A stretch of 64,000 bases of DNA from Bacteroides mediterraneensis (GCF_900128455.1 NZ_LT635783.1:3780359-3844358); one strand, 5' to 3'. Shown: positions 26,983 through 36,766, counted from the stretch's first letter. Numbers and translations are program-made. Notes: a model not told the origin generated them from the sequence alone.

Positions 26983-29900
26983 ATGATGAAGAAAATATTG
27001 TCTGCATTGGTGCTGGGAAGCACAGTGACTTGTGCCATGGCGGTTACCCCGTTGTGGATGCGTGACGTGCGTATCTCCCCAGACGGAAAAGAAATTTTGT
27101 TTTGTTACAAGGGAGACATCTACAAGGTAGCTTCCAAAGGGGGTGAGGCGGTACAGCTGACTACCCAGGATTCCTACGAATCGTCTCCGGTGTGGTCGCC
27201 CGATGGCAAGCAGATTGCCTTTGCCAGCGACCGTTTTGGGAATACGGATGTGTTTGTGATGTCGGCCAACGGAGGTTCGGCTCGCAGATTGACCACTAAC
27301 TCGGCTTCGGAAATTCCTTCTGCTTTCACACCAGACGGAAAGTACATTGTGTTCTCGGCCAGCATTCAGGACCCGGCCAGCAGTGCGCTGTTTCCGACTT
27401 CTGCCATGACGGAATTGTATAAGATACCGGCAGAAGGAGGAAAGACGGAACAGATTCTGGGTACGCCTGCCGAAATGGTTTGCTTCAATGCGGCGGGCGA
27501 CAAGTTCCTGTATCAGGACCAGAAAGGTTTTGAGGATGAATGGCGCAAGCATCACACTTCTTCCATCACAAGGGATATCTGGATGTACGACATGACCTCG
27601 GGCAAGCATACCAACCTGACCAAACGGGCGGGAGAAGACCGTAACCCGGTATTGTCGGCCGATGGCAAGGAAGTGTTCTTCCTGAGTGAACGCAACAAAG
27701 GTTCGTTTAATGTGTATTCGTTTCCGTTGGATAACCCGGACCAGGTGAAGCCGCTGACTTCTTTCTCCACACATCCGGTGCGTTTCCTTTCTTTGGGAAG
27801 CGACGGTACGCTGTGCTATACGTATAATGGAGAAATTTATACACAGGCTCAGGGTGGAAAACCGGCAAAAGTCGCTGTTTCACTGACACGCGACGACGAG
27901 GATATTCCAGTGACGTTGACCTATACGAGAGGTGCTTCGGAAGCGGTGGCTTCGCCCGACGGCAAGCAGGTGGCTTTCATTGTGCGCGGAGAGGTGTTCG
28001 TGACCTCTGTGGAATATGGCACGACCAAGCAGATTACGCATACACCGGAAGCGGAAGAGGGACTGTCTTTCGGAGCAGACAACCGTACGCTGGTATATGC
28101 CAGTGAGCGGGAAGGAAACTGGCAGCTTTACAAGGCGGAAATTGAACGGAAAGAGGATTTGAATTTCCCGAATGCCACTTTGATTAAGGAAGAAGTGCTG
28201 TTGCCTTCCAAGACCGTGGAACGGATGTATCCCAAGTTCTCGCCCGATGGCAAGGAGGTGGCTTTCATTGAAGACCGTATCCGCCTGAAGGTGTTGAACC
28301 TCGAAACGAACAAGGTGCGTGAGATTACCGACGGAAGTACGTGGTATGAACTGAGCGGGGGATTCCATTATGCCTGGTCGCCCGATGGAAAATGGTTTAC
28401 GCTGGAGTTTATCGGCAACAAGCACGATCCGTATACCGATATCGCTTTGGTCAGTGCCGACGGAAAAGGAAAACTCGTGAACCTGACCAACAGTGGTTAC
28501 ACCAGCGGTTCGCCGAAATGGACCATGGACGGCAATGCCATCCTGTTCACCACCGAGCGTTACGGAATGCGTAACCATGCTTCCTGGGGTTCACTGGACG
28601 ACGTGATGATGGTTTTTGTGAACCAGGATGCCTACGACAAGTACCGCATGAGCAAGGAAGATTACGAGTTGCAGAAGGAACTGGAAAAAGAACAGGAGAA
28701 GGCTGCGGAAAAGAAAGACGGAAAGAAGGAAGATAAAAAAGAGGATAAAGACAAGAAAGATGAGGCTGCCAAGGTGAAAGACATCGTGGTGGAACTGGAG
28801 GGCATTCAGGACCGTATCGTGCGTCTGACACCGAATTCATCGAGCATCGCCTCGGCCATTCTGTCCAAGGACGGAGAGAGCTTGTATTATCTGTCGGCTT
28901 TCGAACGGGGCTTCGACATGTGGAAACTGGATTTGCGCAAGCGGGAAACGAAACTGTTGCACAAGATGGGTTCCGGATGGGCCGACATGGAGATGGACAA
29001 GGATGGAAAGAATCTGTTCGTGCTGGGGTCAGGTTCCATGCAGAAGATGGACATGAGCGGGGAGAAGCTGAAGCCGATTTCTTATCGGGCGGATGTGAAG
29101 ATGGATTTGGCTGCTGAACGGGCTTACATGTACGATAACATGTGTCGTGAGGAGCAGAAACGTTTTTATGATGTGAAGATGCACGGAGTAGACTGGAAGG
29201 CCATGACGGCTAATTACCGTCGTTTCTTGCCGCATATCAACAACAAATATGATTATGCGGAAATGCTGAGTGAACTGCTGGGCGAACTGAACGTATCGCA
29301 CACGGGAGGCCGTTACCGTCCGGGAGCCAAGGAAGCTACCGCCAGTCTGGGATTGCTGTATGACTGGAGTTACACGGGCAAAGGCATGAAGGTGGATGAA
29401 GTGGTGGAAAAAGGTCCGTTCGACCGGAAGACGACACAGGTGAAACCGGGTGTGGTGATTGAGAAGATTGACGGACAGCCGGCCGAGGGTGATTTTGCGG
29501 CGTTGCTGAATGGAAAGGCTGGCAAGAAGGTCTTGGTTTCGTTCTACGACCCCGAGTCGAAAGCCCGTTGGGATGAAGTAGTGAAACCCATCAGCGGCGG
29601 AGCCTTGAGTGGCCTGTTGTATGAGCGTTGGGTGAAACAGCGTGCGGCAGATGTGGACAAATGGTCGAACGGTCGCCTGGGATACGTACATATCGAATCT
29701 ATGGACGACGGCAGTTTCCGTACCATCTATTCGGATATCCTAGGTAAATACAACAACCGGGAAGGTATCGTGATTGATACGCGTTTCAATGGAGGAGGCC
29801 GTTTGCATGAAGACATCGAAGTGTTGTTCAGCGGACACAAATACCTGACGCAGGTCATCCGCGGACGGGAAGCCTGTGACATGCCGAGCCGTCGCTGGAA

Positions 29901-30234
29901 CAAGCCTTCCATCATGTTGCAGTGCGAGGCCAACTATTCGAATGCACACGGCACGCCGTGGGTATACAAGCACCAGGGAATCGGCAAACTGGTAGGCGCA
30001 CCGGTTCCGGGTACGATGACGAGTGTGAACTGGGTACGGATGCAAGATCCGGATTTGATTTACGGTATTCCAGTCATCGGTTACCGTCTGCCGGACGGCA
30101 GTTACCTGGAAAACAAGGAACTGGAGCCAGACATTTATGTGCTGAACGCGCCCGAAACCATTGTGAAAGGAGAAGATACGCAGTTGAAGGCGGCAGTAGA
30201 CGAGCTGTTAAAAGAGCTGGATGCGAAGAAATAA
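26983..30234 (+). CDS. Tricorn-like S41 family protease
   Basis: About 1083 residues with a signal peptide (KKILSALVLGSTVTCAMA), so periplasmic. The N-terminal half is a WD40/TolB-like propeller with repeated SPDGK-type blades (ISPDGKEILF, WSPDGKQIAFASDR, SPDGKEVAFIED, WSPDGKWFTLEF). A very Lys/Glu/Asp-rich linker follows at about 560-600. Then come a PDZ-like segment (PGVVIEKIDGQPAEGDF) and a C-terminal S41 protease domain with VIDTRFNGGGRLHED and the likely nucleophile serine in ANYSNAHGTPW. Similar proteins are called tricorn protease homologues and are thought to degrade peptides. Start chosen at the first ATG (26983), 20 nt after the -7 box TACCTTTG (26956-26963); an in-frame TTG lies 6 nt upstream. 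Confidence 0.92.
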   Translation: MMKKILSALVLGSTVTCAMAVTPLWMRDVRISPDGKEILFCYKGDIYKVASKGGEAVQLTTQDSYESSPVWSPDGKQIAFASDRFGNTDVFVMSANGGSARRLTTNSASEIPSAFTPDGKYIVFSASIQDPASSALFPTSAMTELYKIPAEGGKTEQILGTPAEMVCFNAAGDKFLYQDQKGFEDEWRKHHTSSITRDIWMYDMTSGKHTNLTKRAGEDRNPVLSADGKEVFFLSERNKGSFNVYSFPLDNPDQVKPLTSFSTHPVRFLSLGSDGTLCYTYNGEIYTQAQGGKPAKVAVSLTRDDEDIPVTLTYTRGASEAVASPDGKQVAFIVRGEVFVTSVEYGTTKQITHTPEAEEGLSFGADNRTLVYASEREGNWQLYKAEIERKEDLNFPNATLIKEEVLLPSKTVERMYPKFSPDGKEVAFIEDRIRLKVLNLETNKVREITDGSTWYELSGGFHYAWSPDGKWFTLEFIGNKHDPYTDIALVSADGKGKLVNLTNSGYTSGSPKWTMDGNAILFTTERYGMRNHASWGSLDDVMMVFVNQDAYDKYRMSKEDYELQKELEKEQEKAAEKKDGKKEDKKEDKDKKDEAAKVKDIVVELEGIQDRIVRLTPNSSSIASAILSKDGESLYYLSAFERGFDMWKLDLRKRETKLLHKMGSGWADMEMDKDGKNLFVLGSGSMQKMDMSGEKLKPISYRADVKMDLAAERAYMYDNMCREEQKRFYDVKMHGVDWKAMTANYRRFLPHINNKYDYAEMLSELLGELNVSHTGGRYRPGAKEATASLGLLYDWSYTGKGMKVDEVVEKGPFDRKTTQVKPGVVIEKIDGQPAEGDFAALLNGKAGKKVLVSFYDPESKARWDEVVKPISGGALSGLLYERWVKQRAADVDKWSNGRLGYVHIESMDDGSFRTIYSDILGKYNNREGIVIDTRFNGGGRLHEDIEVLFSGHKYLTQVIRGREACDMPSRRWNKPSIMLQCEANYSNAHGTPWVYKHQGIGKLVGAPVPGTMTSVNWVRMQDPDLIYGIPVIGYRLPDGSYLENKELEPDIYVLNAPETIVKGEDTQLKAAVDELLKELDAKK

Positions 30235-30245
30235 GTCCTGAAATT

Positions 30246-30315
30246 TCCGGAAAGACTGTCTTTCCGGACTTACAAAAATGCCGGTTGATTCGCAATGAGT
30301 CAGCCGGTATTTTTA
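30246..30315 (+). terminator. Tandem hairpins after the S41 protease gene
   Basis: First TCCGGAAAGA-CTG-TCTTTCCGGA (30246-30268). Then AATGCCGGTTGATTC pairs with GAGTCAGCCGGTATT and ends in TTTTTAT. The second is a convincing intrinsic terminator. Confidence 0.8.
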
Positions 30316-30432
30316 TATCCTTATTTTTCTGAGAGACTTTTATATTATGCCGGTAGTCCCTTGTCAGTACTGACTTGAAAGTATTGGCGGCTTATCGGAT
30401 AAAGAGTGATGGACGTACTTCAAGACACAAGA

Positions 30433-30464
30433 AAGGCTGTCCCAAATGATATTGAGACAGCCTT
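30433..30464. terminator. Convergent hairpin similar to IS1182 ends
   Basis: AAGGCTGTCCCAA pairs with TTGAGACAGCCTT (one mismatch), between the S41 gene and the convergent tyrS. Plus-strand T-rich sequence follows after a gap. The arms resemble the terminal repeat of the IS at 24949 (GGCTGTCTCAA). Confidence 0.55.
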
Positions 30465-30487
30465 CCGTTATCTTTTTTCGAAAGAAT

Positions 30488-31780
30488 TTATTTGGCGATA
30501 ACCAAGTAATAGTTTTTCTTTCCGCGCTGTACGAGCAGGTATTTTTCATCCAGCAGGTCGGCTGCGGTAATCTCCTGGTCGAAAGCTGCCAGTTTCTCTT
30601 TGTTCAGAGAAACGCCACCGCCTTGAACCAGCTTACGCATTTCACCTTTTGACGGGAAGATGGCCGCTTTTTCGGTAAACAAATCTACCGCCTTGATACC
30701 GGCTTCGATATCCGTCTTGGATACCTCGAATTGAGGAACCCCTTCAAATACAGAGAGCAGGGTATCTTCGTCCAGTCTCTTCAGGGCTTCGGAAGTGGCT
30801 TTTCCAAACAGAATACCAGAGGCTTCCACTGCCGCATTGTAGTCGGCTTCCGAGTGAACCATGATGGTCACTTCCTTGGCCAGACGTTTCTGGAGCACGC
30901 GTGCTTCAGGAGCCTGTTCGTGTTCGGCAATCAGGCCTTCGATTTCCTCCTTGCTCAGGGAAGTGAAAATCTTGATATAGCGTTTGGCATCTTCATCGCT
31001 TACGTTCAGCCAGAACTGATAGAACTTGTAAGGAGAAGTATAACGGGGATCCAGCCAGATGTTTCCTGATTCTGTCTTTCCGAATTTACCGCCGTCGGCT
31101 TTTGTAATCAGCGGGCAAGTCAGGGCAAACACTTCTCCTCCGTTGGTACGGCGAATCAGTTCGGCACCTGTGGTGATGTTTCCCCACTGGTCGGAGCCAC
31201 CCAGCTGCAGCTTGCAGTTCTTGGTTTCATACAGATGCAGGAAATCGTATCCTTGTAACAGCTGGTAAGTAAATTCTGTGAAAGAAAGACCGTCGCGGGC
31301 TTCTCCGTTCAGACGTTTCTGTACGGATTCCTTTGCCATCATGTAGTTCACGGTGATGTGTTTTCCTACGGTACGGGCAAAATCCAGAAAAGAGAAGTCT
31401 TTCATCCAGTCGTAGTTGTTTACCAGTTCTGCACGGTTCGGGGCATCCGATTCAAAATCGAGGAATTTGCCCAACTGCTTCTTGATACACTCCTGATTGT
31501 GGCGCAGGGTTTCCTCGTCCAGCAAATTACGTTCCTGCGACTTGCCTGAAGGGTCTCCAATCATACCAGTGGCACCGCCTACCAGTGCCAACGGCTTGTG
31601 GCCGCAGCGTTGGAAATGACGCAACATCATCACGCCACACAGGTGACCGATATGCAACGAGTCGGCTGTAGGGTCAATACCCAGGTAAGCCGTTACCATT
31701 TCCTTCTTCAGCAGTTCTTCTGTTCCTGGCATCATGGTATGTATCATTCCACGCCATCTTAGTTCATCTACAAAATTCAT
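30488..31780 (-). CDS. tyrS: Tyrosyl-tRNA synthetase
   Basis: Class I synthetase charging tRNA-Tyr. 430 residues with the HIGH motif as [13 protein letters not shown] (about 40-52), a Rossmann core containing [15 protein letters not shown], the KMSKS-like loop as KFGKTESGN, and a C-terminal S4 RNA-binding domain ([18 protein letters not shown]). The start is ATG at 31780. The promoter is TTGG/TACTTTTG read on the minus strand at 31851-31854 and 31824-31831, with a 19-bp spacer, placing the transcription start just past the tatD stop codon. It can therefore be transcribed apart from the upstream cluster. Confidence 0.97.
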   Translation of the reverse strand: MNFVDELRWRGMIHTMMPGTEELLKKEMVTAYLGIDPTADSLHIGHLCGVMMLRHFQRCGHKPLALVGGATGMIGDPSGKSQERNLLDEETLRHNQECIKKQLGKFLDFESDAPNRAELVNNYDWMKDFSFLDFARTVGKHITVNYMMAKESVQKRLNGEARDGLSFTEFTYQLLQGYDFLHLYETKNCKLQLGGSDQWGNITTGAELIRRTNGGEVFALTCPLITKADGGKFGKTESGNIWLDPRYTSPYKFYQFWLNVSDEDAKRYIKIFTSLSKEEIEGLIAEHEQAPEARVLQKRLAKEVTIMVHSEADYNAAVEASGILFGKATSEALKRLDEDTLLSVFEGVPQFEVSKTDIEAGIKAVDLFTEKAAIFPSKGEMRKLVQGGGVSLNKEKLAAFDQEITAADLLDEKYLLVQRGKKNYYLVIAK

Positions 31781-31857
31781 CGAATGAAATTCTTAGTTTA
31801 ACATATTTATTTAATAATTGAAGCAAAAGTACGACACTTTCTCTGAATAACCAATTT

Positions 31858-32517
31858 TTAGCGGTTAAAAAAGAGACGGTTAGCATTTTCGTTGAGGGCT
31901 TTGATGAGGCTCTCCATAGTCGTGCCGCGTACGGAAGCGACTTCGGAATAGAAGGTTGGGAAATCGATATTTTCTTTATCGCTTTCCACCAATAACTTTT
32001 CGGTCGGCACGGCAGACAAGGCTTTTTCTTGGTATTTTTTCCCGAAGGAAAGATAAAATCCATGCCGAAGCAAGTCTTCAGCCAGTTCTTTCTTTCCTCT
32101 GAAGCCATGAATAATCCAAGGTTGTGTCGGACGGTGTTTCTTTTGGAATGCCAGAAGTTCTGTCGTAGTCTTGACAGCATGAATAAGTAAGGGGAAACGG
32201 TACTTTTCAGATAATGCAATGGCTGCCTGAAAAGCTTCCTGTTGCAGCGGAAGAGGAACATCGCACAGCTTGTCAAGTCCTGCTTCTCCCACGGCTACTA
32301 CCCGTGGGTCGGATGAAAGGCAGTGTTCCATCCAGTTTGTTTGTAATGGAAGGTTCTCTGCAGACAGATACCAGGGATGGAGGCTGACAGAGAGGAACTT
32401 GGCTTGTTGGAAAACCACAGAGGCCGATTCCATCATGCTGCAGCTGAGAATGGAGGTGGTCTGTGCGTCGGATGTCAAGTGATGGGTATGTGCGTCGAAA
32501 AAAGGAGTCTCAAGCAT
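31858..32517 (-). CDS. TatD-family metal-dependent hydrolase
   Basis: 219 residues. TatD nuclease/deoxyribonuclease relatives use a TIM barrel with metal ligands seen here as FFDAHTHHL (HxH near residue 8), AVGEAGLDKL (Glu), LIHAVK, IIHGFRGKK and the late aspartate in LVESDKEN. It is shorter than E. coli TatD (about 260), as in many Bacteroides copies. The start at 32517 (MLETPFFDAHTHH) lies 11 nt after the yidD stop. A longer reading to 32562 would overlap yidD and adds nothing conserved. Confidence 0.88.
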   Translation of the reverse strand: MLETPFFDAHTHHLTSDAQTTSILSCSMMESASVVFQQAKFLSVSLHPWYLSAENLPLQTNWMEHCLSSDPRVVAVGEAGLDKLCDVPLPLQQEAFQAAIALSEKYRFPLLIHAVKTTTELLAFQKKHRPTQPWIIHGFRGKKELAEDLLRHGFYLSFGKKYQEKALSAVPTEKLLVESDKENIDFPTFYSEVASVRGTTMESLIKALNENANRLFFNR

Positions 32518-32528
32518 GGTGGAGAGGG

Positions 32529-32750
32529 TTAGGGAACAGGGTCGTATCCGGAGCCTCCCCAAGGGTGGCAGCGGAGAATGCGCCGTATGGCCAGATACAA
32601 TCCTTTCAGGGGGCCGTGCTTCTTGATGGCTTCAATGGCATACTGTGAACAGGTGGGGGTGAAGCGGCAGGAAGGAGGCGTGAAGGGGGAGATGCAGTTC
32701 CGGTAAAAATAAATGGGAAGCAAAAGAAGAAAAGTCAGAATCTTTCTCAT
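32529..32750 (-). CDS. yidD: Membrane protein insertion efficiency factor YidD
   Basis: 73 residues, the complete YidD/UPF0161 family: a hydrophobic N-terminus ([18 protein letters not shown]), then [20 protein letters not shown] and the C-terminal [18 protein letters not shown]. It assists YidC-dependent insertion of membrane proteins. Overlaps rnpA by 4 nt, the classic rnpA-yidD arrangement. Confidence 0.95.
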   Translation of the reverse strand: MRKILTFLLLLPIYFYRNCISPFTPPSCRFTPTCSQYAIEAIKKHGPLKGLYLAIRRILRCHPWGGSGYDPVP

Positions 32751-33142
32751 GCCAGACGTTCTGCGGTAAGTTGTAACAGTTTGACGACCTTAGCTTCTAC
32801 TTCAGCGGAGTCATGGAGTTCGTTGTCCAGCCAGATAAAGGCCAGAGCCACTTTTTTGTGCGAGTTCTTCAGTGGATCAATCAGGATTTGCTTATGCTTG
32901 CGATAGGCTTCGCGTATCTGACGTTTCACGCGGTTGCGTTTCACGGCCCGTTTGAACCGTTTTTTGGGCACACTGATCAGGATGGTGGCTATGGGCAGAT
33001 TCTCTCCTTCGACCGGCATGTAGACGATACGCAGAGGAAATGCAGGAAGCGACTTGCTGCCTCCTGTAAAGAGTTTCTCTATCAGTATCCGGCTGTTCAG
33101 CCGTTCTACTTTCGGCAAAGTGTTTTTTTGAGACTCAGTCAT
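32747..33142 (-). CDS. rnpA: Ribonuclease P protein component
   Basis: 131 residues. Basic protein that aids the RNase P RNA in 5' tRNA processing. The signature [21 protein letters not shown] is intact, and ISVPKKR precedes it. The ATG at 33142 (MTESQKNTL) is preferred; the frame is open 8 codons further to a TTG at 33166, which would run into the upstream hairpin. rpmH, often the neighbour elsewhere, is absent; here the upstream gene is hemD, as in other Bacteroidales. Confidence 0.93.
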   Translation of the reverse strand: MTESQKNTLPKVERLNSRILIEKLFTGGSKSLPAFPLRIVYMPVEGENLPIATILISVPKKRFKRAVKRNRVKRQIREAYRKHKQILIDPLKNSHKKVALAFIWLDNELHDSAEVEAKVVKLLQLTAERLA

Positions 33143-33161
33143 AGACACGGTTCTAAAAAGT

Positions 33162-33199
33162 AACAAAGCGAAGTAATGCTTTTATTGCTTCGCTTTGTT
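33162..33199 (-). terminator. Hairpin between hemD and rnpA
   Basis: AACAAAGCGAAGTAAT (33162-33177) pairs with ATTGCTTCGCTTTGTT (33184-33199); on the minus strand it continues into ACTTTTT. It probably ends part of the hemD transcript. A -7-like TACTTTTT just beyond may restart transcription for rnpA. Confidence 0.7.
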
Positions 33200-33214
33200 T
33201 GTCAGAGATATTTC

Positions 33215-33961
33215 TTATTTGTTGTGTTCGCGGATAAACATATCCAATGCGGCCGGCATGGAAGGAGCGGTACTGGAAGGAGCTTCCAGATCGAGACGTA
33301 AACCTGCGTCTTTGACAGCCTTAGCAGTGGTAGGACCGAAACTTCCGATGGCAATGTCCTTCTGTTCGAAGTTCGGGAAGTTCTTCATCAGCGACTGGAT
33401 ACCTGCCGGGCTGAAGAAAATCAGCATGTCATAGTTGAACTCTTCACCGGGCGTAAAGTCGTTGCTCACGGTACGATACATGACGGCTTCCGTATGCTGG
33501 ATGTGGTTTTTGTCGAGCAAATCTTTAATCTCATCGTTGTGTACATCCGACATGGGGATGAGATATTTTTCTGTGTTATGCTTGACAATGAGCGGAAGCA
33601 GGTCGGCAAATTTACCTGTGGCTCCGAAAAAGACTTTCCGTTTGCGGTATTGCACATATTTCTGGATATACAATGCGATAGTTTCCGAAGTACAAAAATA
33701 TTTCATCGTTTCCGGAATCGTTACACGCAACTCTGTGCAAAGACTAAAGAAATGGTCGATAGCATGACGTGAAGTGAATACAACGGCTGTATGGTCTAGA
33801 ATAGAAACCTTCTGCTGTCTGAATTCTTTAGCCGACAAACTTTCTACTTTGATGAACGGGCGAAAATCTATTTTCACACCGTACTTCTCAGCAATGTCAA
33901 AATAGGGAGACTTTTCTGTCGTCGGTTTAGGCTGAGAAACGAGGACTTTCTTTATTTTCAA
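33215..33961 (-). CDS. hemD: Uroporphyrinogen-III synthase-like protein
   Basis: About 248 residues. HemD closes hydroxymethylbilane to uroporphyrinogen III in tetrapyrrole synthesis. The two-domain pattern is visible: KKVLVSQPKP at the start, VVFTSRHAIDHFF and SETIALYIQKY in the middle, then LIFFSPAGIQSLMKNFP and AIGSFGPTTAKAVKDAGL, the typical C-terminal signature. I chose a TTG start at 33961 (LKIKKVLVSQ), 5 nt after the stop of the upstream DUF4271 gene; no in-frame ATG lies near, and reading on to 34048 would overlap that gene with unconserved sequence. Many Bacteroides lack other early haem genes, so the true substrate is worth keeping open. Confidence 0.85.
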   Translation of the reverse strand: MKIKKVLVSQPKPTTEKSPYFDIAEKYGVKIDFRPFIKVESLSAKEFRQQKVSILDHTAVVFTSRHAIDHFFSLCTELRVTIPETMKYFCTSETIALYIQKYVQYRKRKVFFGATGKFADLLPLIVKHNTEKYLIPMSDVHNDEIKDLLDKNHIQHTEAVMYRTVSNDFTPGEEFNYDMLIFFSPAGIQSLMKNFPNFEQKDIAIGSFGPTTAKAVKDAGLRLDLEAPSSTAPSMPAALDMFIREHNK

Positions 33962-33966
33962 CGTTA

Positions 33967-34776
33967 CTAAAAATTTAAAATCAAAATGTGGTTTATATAT
34001 ACCAGTCCTTTCCAGAGGAAGAGGAGTGGGATAATTTCGAGGCTGCAAAAGTACAGAATTAAATGTAAAATGCCATGAAAATGATTGAAAAAGTTTCTAA
34101 TGCATTTATAAAATAACAATATTTTGAAGCAAACTACTACAATGAGTACGAATGTTTTAGAAAAATTAAAGTCGAGATTAAAATAAATGATGAGCAAGGC
34201 CAGCGGAAACAGGATAAGAGAAGCTCCGGAAAGCAAGTCAAAGTAGGCGGTAATCCACGTCTTGTTTTTCTCTTTATCAAAGAAAATCCAATTGATGAAC
34301 TGCGACAAGAGGGTCTTTGTTCCAATGGTCAGAAGCAGACAGAGTATGTACACGCATAAAATGATATAGTGAGGAATGACTTGATACAAGATCTGTTCGG
34401 TCTTGGAAAAAAAATCGTAGATGAACAGACTGGCCGAGATGCAGCTGATACTCCCTAGCGTGAGAGAGTAACGGATGTCGAAACTGGATGTTTCGTCAAA
34501 CAGGCCGGCCCGTTCTTTGTGTCGGAAAAAGCCTTTCAGATGCTGGTGCAGATATTTCTTCCCGTTTTTCAGGGCATAAATAATCAGAAAGAAGCATAGG
34601 AAGACCACACAGGTAATGGGTAAATCGGTGCGTAGCTGATAAGGAAGTGGCTCTCCAGGCATACCCGTACTGCACTTCGCTTTTTTGCTATGCAGCAGCG
34701 CATCGTCTATTTCCTTTACGTGCTGTTCGTAAAGTTCCTGAATCTGTGAAAAACCTATGTGGCTGACTTCGTTCAT
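33967..34776 (-). CDS. DUF4271 membrane protein
   Basis: 269 residues with a soluble N-terminus of about 50 residues, then about seven hydrophobic segments (for example LPITCVVFLCFFLIIYAL, PHYIILCVYILCLLLTIG, LILFPLALLIIYF). I recognise it as the Bacteroidetes-specific DUF4271 family, by content and by its fixed place upstream of hemD. Its function is not known. It overlaps the upstream LOG-family gene by 4 nt and is followed closely by hemD, so all three are translated from one mRNA. Confidence 0.82.
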   Translation of the reverse strand: MNEVSHIGFSQIQELYEQHVKEIDDALLHSKKAKCSTGMPGEPLPYQLRTDLPITCVVFLCFFLIIYALKNGKKYLHQHLKGFFRHKERAGLFDETSSFDIRYSLTLGSISCISASLFIYDFFSKTEQILYQVIPHYIILCVYILCLLLTIGTKTLLSQFINWIFFDKEKNKTWITAYFDLLSGASLILFPLALLIIYFNLDFNFSKTFVLIVVVCFKILLFYKCIRNFFNHFHGILHLILYFCSLEIIPLLFLWKGLVYINHILILNF

Positions 34777-35360
34777 ATTGCCGCAAATTTACGAATTTCT
34801 TTGCTCCAATGAGGAATGGTGTATACTAAATTCACGGCTTCTTCCGGAGTTTCTGCTACATGCCAGATGTTTTTATGTTCCTGCCGCATGAAATGTTGGT
34901 TGATGGCCTGCTGGAGCATTTCGAGTAGCGGATCATAAAAATGGTTGATGTTGAGGATGACAATGGGTTTCAGGTACAGACCGAGCTGCTTCCAGGTAAT
35001 GATTTCGAGTAGTTCCTCCAAGGTGCCGCATCCTCCGGGAAGGGCGATGACGCCATCGGACATGTCGGCCATGAGTTGTTTGCGCTCGTGCATGTCTTTT
35101 GTCTCAATCAGTTGGGTCAGCCCTTTGTGGTGCCAGCCCTGTTCCACCATGAAGTGAGGGATGATGCCCGTCACGGTACCTCCGGAAGCCAGTGTGGCGT
35201 CGCTGATGCGGCACATGAGCCCCAGGCATCCGGCTCCGTTGATGAGGTTGATGTGTTTCTGGGCCAGAATCTTTCCCAGTTGTTCGGCTGCTTCGAAATA
35301 GATGGTGTCAATTTTTGTGCTGGAGGCGCTGTACACGCATATATTTTTAATGTCGTTCAT
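34773..35360 (-). CDS. LOG-family Rossmann-fold protein (TIGR00730)
   Basis: 195 residues. Contains the lysine-decarboxylase-like/LOG signature ALPGGCGTLEELLEIITWKQLG and an N-terminal nucleotide-binding stretch NGAGCLGLMCRISDATL. Relatives cleave cytokinin riboside 5'-monophosphates or other nucleoside monophosphates to free base. The role in gut bacteria is likely nucleotide turnover. The start at 35360 (MNDIKNICVYSAS) is set by the -7 box TATCTTTG at plus-strand 35382-35389 with ATTG 19 bp upstream; an ATG at 35384 would fall inside that promoter. Confidence 0.9.
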   Translation of the reverse strand: MNDIKNICVYSASSTKIDTIYFEAAEQLGKILAQKHINLINGAGCLGLMCRISDATLASGGTVTGIIPHFMVEQGWHHKGLTQLIETKDMHERKQLMADMSDGVIALPGGCGTLEELLEIITWKQLGLYLKPIVILNINHFYDPLLEMLQQAINQHFMRQEHKNIWHVAETPEEAVNLVYTIPHWSKEIRKFAAI

Positions 35361-35452
35361 TGCAAAGGAGAATAATTTTTGCAAAGATAGAGATTAAACA
35401 ATTATATGCAATGCCTGGCATCGTCTGTAATTGTCAATATTATAGGTAAAAG

Positions 35453-36766
35453 CTATTCCTCCAAACGTCCCGTGCACCGCTTGTATTCTGTTTCATAAAT
35501 TTTGTATTGCGTCAGTGCTTCGATACGGTTGCTTTCAGCCTGTTGCCATTGGGACTGTGCTTCCAGCAGGTCGGTCAGGGTGCTGAGGCCGTGGGTGTAG
35601 CGGTTGCGCATCACTCGCAGGCTTTCCAGGGCTTGCTTGGAACCGAGTGCGGCAGTTTGTACCAGGTTATATCCGTTGGTCAGGTTCTGGATGGCCTGTC
35701 GTACCTCGATGGTGAGCAGACGTGAATTTTGTTGTAGGTCCAGTTGGGCATTTTGCAGGTCCAGCTTGGCTTTCTTGACCTTTCTCAGTCCTTCTCCCCA
35801 ATGGAAGAGCGGGATGCTTACTGAAGCCATGACCAGTCCGATTCCGTCATCCATTTTTTGCGTAAAAGGTATGTAGTTTCCTTGCGGGTCGGCTGTCATC
35901 CCTTTCAGCTTGATGTTTCCGTAGTAGGCATATCCGGCAGAGAGTCCTATTTGTGGCAGAATATTCCCTCTGGCCATTTTCACTTGCTGTTCCTGGGCGG
36001 CAATCTGCTGTTTCAGCAATTTGAACTCAGGGCGAGAGTCAATTCCCTCGTCCAATTGTTCGGGAGGCGTGACTTGGATGAGGGTGTCTGTGGGGAGAAT
36101 CTGTGTTTCCAACGGTTCACCCAACACATGGCACAGAGCAAACCGGCACAGCTCGTTCCCGTTTTGGGCTTTTTGCAGTTGATAGTTGATTTCGCTTCGT
36201 TTGGCGGTGATGCGCAACAGTTCATTGTCTGTGCCCATGCCTGCTTTTACAGCTGTTTCTACCTGTTGGTATAGGGTATCCATCTGTGTGCGATACGCTT
36301 CCAGCATGCGTACCTTTTGCTGGACAGCAATGTAGTTCCAGTAGGCCTTGTCTGCTTCCGCAATGACTTCCATGCGTGTCTTTCTTCTGCTTTCAGCGGC
36401 ACTCTCCCGACCAATCTTGGCTAGTTTGTTTCCAGCCCGGATTTTCCCTCCGGCATATAACGGCTGGGTCACACTGATGCCAGCCAGGTACATGCCGTGA
36501 ATCTGGAGTTCCATTCCAGTCATTTCGACATCTGGAAACATATAGGAACCCGATACCATTCCGTCGAATTTAGGCAGATAGGAACTGAAGGCAATCTTCT
36601 GGTCCAGTTCGGCCTGCTGTAAGGCATTGGTGGCTTTCTGTACCTCCTCGTTGCGTTGCAGGGCCAGTTCCCGGCAATCGGCTTGCGTGAGTGAAAGTAT
36701 GTGTTGTGCAGGGAGCTGTGTCAGAAAGCCGAGCCATAGTATCCCACTTAAAATGTATCGTTTCAT
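35453..36766 (-). CDS. TolC-family outer membrane efflux protein
   Basis: 437 residues with a signal peptide (MKRYILSGILWLGFLTQLPAQ). Long amphipathic helices with Gln-rich heptads and two OEP repeats: SLTQADCRELALQRNEEVQK in the first and SRPEFKLLKQQIAAQEQQVKMARGNILPQIGLSAGY in the second. It forms the outer-membrane channel of the tripartite pump encoded by the two genes upstream, overlapping the RND gene by 4 nt. Last gene of the operon; I find no obvious terminator between it and the LOG gene. Confidence 0.93.
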   Translation of the reverse strand: MKRYILSGILWLGFLTQLPAQHILSLTQADCRELALQRNEEVQKATNALQQAELDQKIAFSSYLPKFDGMVSGSYMFPDVEMTGMELQIHGMYLAGISVTQPLYAGGKIRAGNKLAKIGRESAAESRRKTRMEVIAEADKAYWNYIAVQQKVRMLEAYRTQMDTLYQQVETAVKAGMGTDNELLRITAKRSEINYQLQKAQNGNELCRFALCHVLGEPLETQILPTDTLIQVTPPEQLDEGIDSRPEFKLLKQQIAAQEQQVKMARGNILPQIGLSAGYAYYGNIKLKGMTADPQGNYIPFTQKMDDGIGLVMASVSIPLFHWGEGLRKVKKAKLDLQNAQLDLQQNSRLLTIEVRQAIQNLTNGYNLVQTAALGSKQALESLRVMRNRYTHGLSTLTDLLEAQSQWQQAESNRIEALTQYKIYETEYKRCTGRLEE

